From NCBI RefSeq assembly GCF_018283455.1, contig NZ_JAAMTH010000001.1, positions 2,089,501 to 2,153,500 on the forward strand: DNA of 64,000 bases, in the 5' to 3' direction. The notes beneath the pieces are model-generated. The model did not search any database. It had not been told where the DNA came from and saw nothing but the letters and a program-made list of their open reading frames with translations. The translations under genes were made by a program, and so were the position numbers. Source of the stretch: Planococcus sp. MSAK28401. Its GTDB lineage: Bacteria > Bacillota > Bacilli > Bacillales_A > Planococcaceae. Positions 58,210 through 64,000 of the stretch are shown here, in pieces; the first letter of the stretch is position 1; each line of letters starts with the position of its first letter.

Positions 58210-60972
58210 TTAAGCGTATTCGATTTCAACGACTTCCGCACAACGCGGGCATAGCTCTGGGTGTGCTTCTGATTCCCCGATATGCTTGGAGATCGTCCAG
58301 CAGCGGCCGCATTTCTCGCCTTGCGCTTTTTCTACGATGACTGACACTTCATCGAGTGACAATGCATTTTCCGGCGCTTGCTCTCTCGCCCCGCCGAATT
58401 CATATTCGGAAACGATGAACAATTGCGCCAGATTCGAATCGATCGCTGGCAATAAGTTTGCCAACTCGTCACTTGCAAAGACCGTTACTTTCGCTTCGAG
58501 CGATTTCCCGATCGTTTTCGCCGCACGCGCTTCTTCCAAAGCTTTCAAGACATCGTCGCGAACGTCCATGAAACGGCTCCATTTCGCTTCAAGATCCTTG
58601 AATTCAGGACGCTCCACTGCTTCTGGGAAGTCCGTCAACTGGACACTTTCTTCAGATGCGGATTCCAAATACGACCACATTTCATCCGCCGTATGTGGGA
58701 TGATCGGCGAAGCAAGCTTCACAAGCGCCATCAAGCTGTCGAACATGACTGTTTGCATCGCACGGCGATGTGGATGGTCGGCACGTTCGATATAGACGAC
58801 ATCTTTTGCGACATCCAGGTAGAACGAGCTGAGATCATTCGCGCAATAGCTGTTCAATGCCAAATAGACAGAGGCGAATTCATAATTGTCATAGCCTTTA
58901 GTGGCTGTTTCGATCAGTTTGTTCAATTTCATGACCATGTACTGGTCCATTTCACGCATGTCTTCAAACGGCACGCGATCTTTTGTCTCATCGAAATCAG
59001 CCAAGTTGCCGTGAAGGAATTTCAGCGTGTTGCGGATCTTGCGGTACACTTCGGAAACTTGTTTGAAGTTGTCATCCGATACGCGCACATCCGCCGTGTA
59101 GTCCACAGAAGAAACCCATAGGCGCAGGATGTCCGCACCCATTTGGTTCATGACTTTCGCCGGCACAATGGTATTGCCGAGCGATTTACTCATTTTGCGG
59201 CCATTGCCATCCAATGTAAAGCCGTGGCTCAAGACCCCTTTATACGGGGCGATGCCGTTGATGGCGACGCTCGTCGTAAGCGATGAGTTGAACCAGCCGC
59301 GGTATTGGTCAGAACCTTCAAGGTAGAGGTCAGCAGGGTATTGCAGGTCTTCGCGCTCATCGAGCACTGCCTGGTGGGACGAACCAGAATCGAACCATAC
59401 GTCCATGATGTCCATTTCTTTCGTAAAGATGCCGTTCGGGCTGCTCGGGTGCGTAAAGCCTTCCGGCAATAATTCCGCTGCCGTGCGCTCGAACCAGATA
59501 TTCGATCCGTGCTCGCGGAATAAGTCGGCAATATGCGCAATTGTTTCTTCCGTGATGACCGGATCGCCGTTTTCTGCATAAAATACCGGAATTGGAACAC
59601 CCCATACGCGCTGGCGGGAAATGTTCCAGTCTCCGCGGTCGCGCAACATATTATAAAGGCGGGTTTCGCCCCACGCCGGTGTGAACGATGTTTCATCAAT
59701 CGCTTTTAAGATCTGGTCGCGGAACGCATCAATCGATACGAACCATTGCGCCGTTGCACGGTAGATAACCGGCTTTTTCGTGCGCCAGTCATGCGGATAG
59801 GAGTGGGTGATAAATGATAGTGCTTCTAGTGCGCCTGCTTCGTCGAGCGCTTCGGTGATCGATTTGTTCGCTTTGTCATAGAACTCACCAGCAAATCCTG
59901 GCGCTTCGTCTGTCATGACGCCGCGCTCATCGACTGGGCAGAGCACGTCCAAGCCGTATCTCTTGCCGATCAAAAAGTCATCTTCCCCGTGTCCAGGAGC
60001 GGTATGGACGCAGCCTGTACCGGAATCGGTCGTGACGTGGTCGCCAAGCATGACGAGTGACGTGCGGTCGTACAATGGGTGTTTTGCCTGGATATGCTCC
60101 AGTTCCTGGCCTTTCACTGTGCGGACGACTTCGTAATCCGTCCATTCTAGCTCTTTCGCCACTTCTTCGAGCAAATCTTTCGCAACGACGAATTTCGAAC
60201 CGCCGTGAGCGACTTCCACGTAATCCAAATCAGCATGTACAGAGATTCCGAGGTTGGCAGGGATTGTCCAAGGCGTCGTCGTCCAGATGACCAGCTTAAC
60301 GCCTTCATCCAATACGCCTTTTCCGTCTGCAACCGGGAATGACACGTAAATCGAAGGTGATTTTTTATCGTGATACTCGATCTCCGCTTCAGCAAGCGAA
60401 GATTCACTGGATGGGGACCAGTAGACCGGCTTCAAGCCTTTATAGATATAGCCTTTATTGGCCATTTTGCCGAATACTTCGATTTGGCGTGCTTCATAGG
60501 AAGGCTTCAAGGTGACGTATGGGTTTTCCCAGTCACCGCGCACGCCGATCCGCTTGAATTGCGAGCGCTGGCTGTCGATTTGTTCGTACGCGTACTCTTC
60601 GCAGAGCTTGCGGAATTCCGCAAGTGACAATTCTTTGCGGTTGACACCTTTATTGGTCAACGCCTGCTCGATTGGCAAACCGTGTGTATCCCAGCCTGGG
60701 ACGTACGGGGCATGGAAGCCCATCATGCTGCGCGAGCGGACGATCATGTCCTTCAATACTTTGTTCAATGCATGGCCCATGTGAAGGTCGCCGTTTGCAT
60801 ATGGCGGCCCGTCATGAAGCACGAAGAACGGACGTCCTTTTGTCCGGTCCTGGACTTTTTTATAGATGTCCATTTCTTCCCATTTCTTTTGCATTTCAGG
60901 TTCCCGGTTCGGCAAATTGCCGCGCATCGGAAACTCGGTTTTTGGCATCAATAATGTATCTTTATAATCCAT
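58210..60972 (-). CDS. ileS: Isoleucyl-tRNA synthetase
   Basis: IleS charges tRNA-Ile and edits valine. ATG 60972 gives 920 residues; the open frame further upstream runs into the T-box leader and is rejected. The HIGH motif is HMGH (64-67, in [10 protein letters not shown]) and the signature KMSKSLGN lies at about residue 595. A CP1 editing domain lies between. The C-terminal zinc site is CGRCW and CPRC, which places it with the bacterial type I enzymes rather than the mupirocin-resistant type. A T-box controls it. Confidence 0.98.
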   Translation of the reverse strand: MDYKDTLLMPKTEFPMRGNLPNREPEMQKKWEEMDIYKKVQDRTKGRPFFVLHDGPPYANGDLHMGHALNKVLKDMIVRSRSMMGFHAPYVPGWDTHGLPIEQALTNKGVNRKELSLAEFRKLCEEYAYEQIDSQRSQFKRIGVRGDWENPYVTLKPSYEARQIEVFGKMANKGYIYKGLKPVYWSPSSESSLAEAEIEYHDKKSPSIYVSFPVADGKGVLDEGVKLVIWTTTPWTIPANLGISVHADLDYVEVAHGGSKFVVAKDLLEEVAKELEWTDYEVVRTVKGQELEHIQAKHPLYDRTSLVMLGDHVTTDSGTGCVHTAPGHGEDDFLIGKRYGLDVLCPVDERGVMTDEAPGFAGEFYDKANKSITEALDEAGALEALSFITHSYPHDWRTKKPVIYRATAQWFVSIDAFRDQILKAIDETSFTPAWGETRLYNMLRDRGDWNISRQRVWGVPIPVFYAENGDPVITEETIAHIADLFREHGSNIWFERTAAELLPEGFTHPSSPNGIFTKEMDIMDVWFDSGSSHQAVLDEREDLQYPADLYLEGSDQYRGWFNSSLTTSVAINGIAPYKGVLSHGFTLDGNGRKMSKSLGNTIVPAKVMNQMGADILRLWVSSVDYTADVRVSDDNFKQVSEVYRKIRNTLKFLHGNLADFDETKDRVPFEDMREMDQYMVMKLNKLIETATKGYDNYEFASVYLALNSYCANDLSSFYLDVAKDVVYIERADHPHRRAMQTVMFDSLMALVKLASPIIPHTADEMWSYLESASEESVQLTDFPEAVERPEFKDLEAKWSRFMDVRDDVLKALEEARAAKTIGKSLEAKVTVFASDELANLLPAIDSNLAQLFIVSEYEFGGAREQAPENALSLDEVSVIVEKAQGEKCGRCWTISKHIGESEAHPELCPRCAEVVEIEYA

Positions 60973-60996
60973 TTTCCATTCCTCCTGTAAGCATAA

Positions 60997-61230
60997 TAAA
61001 AAGCCCCCATCCCTGGAAAGGGACGAGAAGCTCGCGGTACCACCCTTGTTGCAGCTGTAAGCTGCCAACTCTACACCGTAACGTGGCGGGGACGGGCCCG
61101 GTTACTTGCGTTCACCGGTCCAGCTCAGGAGTGATTTTCCAAGACGGCACCGCGCCAGGCTTCCACCGCCCCCGGCTCGCTCGATCGGATTTCCGTTTCG
61201 TACTGTCTCCATCAATGCGTTTATAAGTAT
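60997..61230 (-). promoter_or_regulatory. T-box leader of ileS
   Basis: The minus-strand leader carries the T-box core AAGGGTGGTACCGCG (61047 down to 61033). A GC-rich terminator helix and T-run (about 60997-61032) follow before ileS. Upstream, GGAAAATCACTCCTGAGC contains a possible AUC specifier (61135-61133), which would fit tRNA-Ile. Uncharged tRNA-Ile should pair with both the specifier and the T-box bulge and allow read-through. The specifier assignment is inferred from sequence context. Confidence 0.92.
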
Positions 61231-61236
61231 GTCGTA

Positions 61237-61265
61237 ATTATAGAAGCAGAATAGGCCTCCGTCAA
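61237..61265 (-). promoter_or_regulatory. Promoter of ileS
   Basis: On the minus strand TTGACG (61260-61265) and TATAAT (61237-61242) are 17 bases apart. It lies in the short gap after divIVA and immediately upstream of the T-box leader. Confidence 0.88.
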
Positions 61266-61273
61266 GAGCGGGC

Positions 61274-61801
61274 TTATTCCTTCGCCGCGCTTCCTGATTC
61301 TTTCTTTTCGAGCTGGTCGATATTTTCTGTATCCAGGTCGTATTCCAGCAAGGTGTTCCAGTCTTCCGTTTCGATCAAGTCCAGCTGTGCTTCCACCAGC
61401 ATCTTGAAACGGTTGCGGAAAATCTTCGACTGCTTTTTCAACTCTTCGATTTCGGTCGCGATGCGGCGCGCTTTCGCAAGGGATTCATTGACGATGCGGT
61501 CTGCATTCTTCTCCGCTTCCTGGACGATCAAATCCGCTTCTTTCTGGGCGTTTCGGCGGACTTCTTCTGACGCTTCTTGAGCGACGAAGATCGATTTCTG
61601 CAAAGTCGTTTCCAGATTCGTGAAATGGCCCATGCGCTCATCCGTCGATTTCATGCGCTCTTCCATTTCAGTGCGTTCTTTAATGACTTTTTCATAATCC
61701 TTCATGATTTGTTCGAGGAATTCATTGACCTCATCTTCTTGATAACCACGGAATGCGCGGCTGAACTCTTTATTATGTATATCTAATGGTGATAAAGGCA
61801 T
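61274..61801 (-). CDS. divIVA: Cell-pole and division protein DivIVA
   Basis: DivIVA binds curved membrane at poles and septa and recruits division-site and chromosome-anchoring proteins. ATG 61801 gives 175 residues (MPLSPLDIHNKEFSRAFRGY); 16 upstream in-frame codons cover the promoter and ribosome-binding site and are rejected. The N-terminal lipid-binding domain (1-55) has the typical FRGYQEDEVNEFLEQIMKDY. A long coiled coil (about 35-155) and an acidic/basic tail follow. It follows ylmH, as in the ylm-divIVA cluster of Bacillales. Confidence 0.96.
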   Translation of the reverse strand: MPLSPLDIHNKEFSRAFRGYQEDEVNEFLEQIMKDYEKVIKERTEMEERMKSTDERMGHFTNLETTLQKSIFVAQEASEEVRRNAQKEADLIVQEAEKNADRIVNESLAKARRIATEIEELKKQSKIFRNRFKMLVEAQLDLIETEDWNTLLEYDLDTENIDQLEKKESGSAAKE

Positions 61802-61835
61802 CGTATCTCTCCTTACTCTCTGCATAGTTACACTC

Positions 61836-61841
61836 ATTATA
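61836..61841 (-). promoter_or_regulatory. Possible -10 element of divIVA
   Basis: A perfect TATAAT on the minus strand lies about 35 bases before the divIVA ATG. The -35 region does not match the consensus well. Confidence 0.4.
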
Positions 61842-61890
61842 CCGCTCATGGCGAGAAATTTCAGTAATATTCACCACATTCGCTGGTGTT

Positions 61891-62676
61891 TTATTTTTTC
61901 AATTCCAATTTGCCGACCTGCAGGCGGATCTTGTCCTTTTTCGTTCGCCCTTCAATCGCGATGATTTGCACGCGCCCGAGCCCTCTCGCTGAAATCAAAT
62001 CGGATTCGTGGAGTTCAAACGACACACTTTCTTGTGCTGTCCAATTGACTTTCACTTTACCGCCATTAATCAATGCGGCTGCTTTCTGGCGGGAAATCTT
62101 ATAGACCGAGCTCATGACCGTGTCGAGCCGCAGCGAACTGACCGTATGCGCCTCTTCCGTCCACTCCTCGATGACTGGGAGATAGTTGGCGGGGTCGGTC
62201 ACTTCTTCGAGCTGGACTTTCACTTTGCCGGCGCTAATAAAATTGGCGCGCAAATACGGCGCTATTTCTGTCATCACTGCGAGCTGCACGGTGCCGTCGC
62301 CAATTCGGATATCCCCGAATTTTCCCCGCTCCAAGCCGAGCGACATGAGCGCACCGAGAATGTCCGGATGCTTCAATGTAACGAATTTGACAGGATACCG
62401 CAATTCGAACATGGTGACTTGGAAATCACTTTCTTCCGGAACGTAATACGAAGGATGCAGCAAGACGCGCTGGCGCTCTGCTTGGTTGAACAAGCCGGAA
62501 GCAGCCATTTCCACATCCCTGCCGCCGATCAGCGATTTGACGATAAAGCGCTGGCGCGGGTCCAGAAAATCCGTGAGCTTCGGTGCATACATATCTTCTA
62601 CATCTCGCAGCCAGTCGGATGCCTGCTCGATAAATTGTTGTTCATCTTTGCGGAAATGCTGGAATATCTCTTCCAT
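61891..62676 (-). CDS. ylmH: S4-domain RNA-binding protein YlmH
   Basis: YlmH is an S4-domain protein of the ylm cluster; homologues bind the 50S subunit in rescue of stalled chains. The 261 residues have an N-terminal RRM-like region (about 1-90) and a middle domain. The C-terminal S4 domain (about 180-245) includes LDTVMSSVYKISRQKAAALI and GGKVKVNW. It begins after the ylmG terminator and may have its own promoter. Its presence near rqcH in the same window is notable, since YlmH and RqcH both act on obstructed 50S subunits in the literature I recall. Confidence 0.93.
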   Translation of the reverse strand: MEEIFQHFRKDEQQFIEQASDWLRDVEDMYAPKLTDFLDPRQRFIVKSLIGGRDVEMAASGLFNQAERQRVLLHPSYYVPEESDFQVTMFELRYPVKFVTLKHPDILGALMSLGLERGKFGDIRIGDGTVQLAVMTEIAPYLRANFISAGKVKVQLEEVTDPANYLPVIEEWTEEAHTVSSLRLDTVMSSVYKISRQKAAALINGGKVKVNWTAQESVSFELHESDLISARGLGRVQIIAIEGRTKKDKIRLQVGKLELKK

Positions 62677-62765
62677 GTGCCGTTCCCTCCGGTTCTTGGA
62701 TTCATTCGTTGTTTAACAAGCATTCTACAAACAGAAGAAAAACCCTCTCGCTGTTTGCTGCAAAT

Positions 62766-62796
62766 AAAAAAGACAGAGAAATGGATTCTCCGTCTT
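62766..62796 (-). terminator. Terminator after ylmG
   Basis: An 11-bp stem with one mismatch (AAGACGGAGAA/TTCTCTGTCTT, 62770-62796) is followed on the minus strand by TTTTTT. It separates the sepF-ylmG unit from ylmH. Confidence 0.85.
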
Positions 62797-62828
62797 CCTA
62801 TATCAGCTGCTGTTGGTTCAGCTTCTTA

Positions 62829-63092
62829 TCAGAGAAGGTAGTCAGCCAATGTGAGGATTCCTTGGCTTGCGAGGCTCAATGTGAAAATGGCCACAATCGG
62901 CGAGATATCGATCATGCCGATCGGCGGGATAAAGCGGCGGAAAATATCCAGATAAGGATCGGTGATGCGGGAAATGGCCTGCCCGAAAGCAGATTCCTTG
63001 ATACTCGGCACCCAGCTCATGAAGACACTGATGATCAGCAAATAGAAATAAATGTTTATAGCTCCAAGTAGTATATTGATAAGAAGAATCAT
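62829..63092 (-). CDS. ylmG: YggT family membrane protein YlmG
   Basis: This is an 87-residue YggT/YlmG-family membrane protein with two hydrophobic helices (about 3-25 and 62-84) around a conserved loop. The loop holds WVPSIKESAFGQAISRITDP and YLDIFRRFIPPIGMIDISP, both family signatures. The role is not well defined; homologues are linked to division and nucleoid or plastid distribution. It lies 18 bases after sepF and ends at a terminator. Confidence 0.93.
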   Translation of the reverse strand: MILLINILLGAINIYFYLLIISVFMSWVPSIKESAFGQAISRITDPYLDIFRRFIPPIGMIDISPIVAIFTLSLASQGILTLADYLL

Positions 63093-63110
63093 TCGATTTT
63101 TAGCACCTTT

Positions 63111-63608
63111 CTATTGTTGATCGTCGTGATAATAATCGGAGATGGCGCCATCCACTTCGACCGTGTCCGGCACGCACAGGAAGATGTCGGTCCCAATGCG
63201 CTGAATGTCCCCGCCTAGTGCATAAACAGTGCCGCTCAGGAAATCGATGATCCGGAGGCCTTGGTCCCGTTCAATGCGCTGTAAGTTGACCACGACGGCC
63301 TGTTTTGTTTTCAAGCTCTCCGCAATATCCTGCGCTTCCGCATAGACACGCGGTTCCGCCAAGCTGACTTTTGATGAAGAAGCAGATGAATTCTGCAAAT
63401 TGACTATATTCTGCACGGTAGGTTCCTCCAAATTCTCACGGCGTTCTTTCATTGGCTTTGGTGCTTTCTTCTGCGGCTGTTCGGCAGCTGCTGCCGGGGC
63501 CGGCTTCTCATAACGCTGCACAGGACGCTGCTTGCGTTCTTCCTGGACAGGATCTTCCTCGTACTCATCCAGGTAAAAGAAATTCTTGAATTTATCCTTC
63601 ATGCTCAT
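63111..63608 (-). CDS. sepF: Cell division protein SepF
   Basis: SepF bundles FtsZ polymers and tethers them to the membrane. The 165 residues start MSMKDKFKNFFYLDEYEED, where the amphipathic N-terminal helix binds membrane. A proline/lysine-rich linker follows. The C-terminal FtsZ-binding and polymerising domain (about 80-155) contains VNLQRIERDQGLRIIDFLSG, its hallmark, and YALGGDIQRIGTDIFLCVP. Its start overlaps ylmE by four bases. Confidence 0.97.
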   Translation of the reverse strand: MSMKDKFKNFFYLDEYEEDPVQEERKQRPVQRYEKPAPAAAAEQPQKKAPKPMKERRENLEEPTVQNIVNLQNSSASSSKVSLAEPRVYAEAQDIAESLKTKQAVVVNLQRIERDQGLRIIDFLSGTVYALGGDIQRIGTDIFLCVPDTVEVDGAISDYYHDDQQ

Positions 63609-64000
63609 CTTTCCGCCTCACTTTCCGACCCTACCAATGCGGTCCCGACGCGGACAAACGTCGCGCCTTCTTCAGCCGCAATCAAGTAATCATTCGACAT
63701 GCCCATCGACAATTCTGTGCAAGGGGCGTGCGCCCATTTCTTGGCTGCAATTTGCTGCTGCAACTCTTTCAATCCTTTAAAAGTCGCTCTCAATAAAGCT
63801 TCATCATCTGTGTTCGGTGCCATGGTCATCAAGCCGACCACACGCACCTTATCGAATTCCTTCAAGGATTCGATAACAGCAGGAACTTCCTCAGGAGGAA
63901 AGCCGCTTTTGGAATCCTCACCGGAAACATTGACTTGGATAAAGCAATTGACAGGCTGATCGGCACGTTTTTGAATTTCTTTCGCCAAACTCATACGGTC
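63605..64000 (-). CDS. ylmE: PLP homeostasis protein YlmE (YggS family), N-terminus beyond the right edge
   Basis: This is the C-terminal 131 codons of a YggS/YlmE-family protein, a fold-III PLP-binding protein controlling vitamin B6 and amino-acid balance. The frame is open to the window edge and begins DRMSLAKEIQKRADQ; the true start and the PLP lysine lie outside. FIQVNVSGEDSKSGF, GLMTMAPNTDD and LSMGMSNDYLIAAEEGATFVRVG are the family motifs, the last being the phosphate-binding region. It is followed by sepF with a four-base overlap, as in B. subtilis. Confidence 0.95.
   Translation of the reverse strand, partial: DRMSLAKEIQKRADQPVNCFIQVNVSGEDSKSGFPPEEVPAVIESLKEFDKVRVVGLMTMAPNTDDEALLRATFKGLKELQQQIAAKKWAHAPCTELSMGMSNDYLIAAEEGATFVRVGTALVGSESEAER

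Noticed and set aside
61867..61890. Plus-strand terminator CACCACATTCGCTGGTG followed by Ts, after ylmH
   Set aside because: No plus-strand gene precedes it, and on the minus strand, where ylmH is transcribed, it lacks a T-tract.

Overview
This window looks like a chromosomal core segment of a low-to-mid GC Gram-positive bacterium of the order Bacillales, most likely family Planococcaceae (Planococcus or a close relative). The basis is protein similarity recalled from memory, the Bacillus-like gene order, strong Shine-Dalgarno sequences with frequent TTG and GTG starts, and regulators typical of the group (FapR, PyrR attenuation, T-box). Genus-level placement is inference. Almost every gene is on the minus strand, so transcription mostly runs from high to low coordinates; exceptions are rpmB, rqcH, an amino-acid ABC transporter pair and an IS transposase.

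Layout in the direction of transcription. 64000-61274: division and cell-pole genes ylmE (partial), sepF, ylmG, ylmH, divIVA. 61265-58210: ileS with its own promoter and T-box leader. 58146-56730: lspA and rluD. 56724-45106: the pyrimidine operon pyrR-pyrP-pyrB-pyrC-carA-carB-pyrK-pyrD-pyrF-pyrE, with a strong promoter, two PyrR attenuators and a final terminator. 44996-39235: a small accessory block (D-serine dehydratase, VOC protein, an IS1182-type insertion sequence, a MITE-like palindromic repeat, and an amino-acid ABC binding protein and permease without an ATPase). 39135-37480: rqcH, divergent from the long remA-gmk-rpoZ-coaBC-priA-def-fmt-rsmB-prpC-prkC-rsgA-rpe-thiN cluster (37423-24799). 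24741-22299: rpmB (opposite strand), yloU and fakA. 22149-18475: sdaAB-sdaAA-recG. 18452-14857: the FapR-controlled lipid operon fapR-plsX-fabD-fabG-acpP. 14779-7620: rnc-smc-ftsY-ylxM-ffh (RNA processing, chromosome organisation, SRP). 7594-5223: rpsP-khpA-rimM-trmD-rplS (ribosome assembly). 5084-2755: lepB-rbgA-rnhB. 2711-552: sucC-sucD, followed by an unrecognised gene cut by the left edge.

The genes group into a few coherent jobs: making and maturing ribosomes and proteins (rpsP, rimM, trmD, rplS, rbgA, rpmB, rsgA, fmt, def, rsmB, ileS, rqcH), co-translational secretion and signal-peptide removal (ffh, ftsY, ylxM, lepB, lspA), lipid synthesis under malonyl-CoA feedback through FapR, UMP synthesis under PyrR feedback, and PASTA kinase/phosphatase signalling. 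The most unusual part is the 39.2-45.0 kb block, which interrupts otherwise conserved gene order. I found no tRNA, rRNA, CRISPR array, prophage or clearly novel multi-gene system. The findings are mainly about the IS and its neighbourhood, missing neighbours (spoVM, a transporter ATPase, one PyrR attenuator), and regulatory structure.
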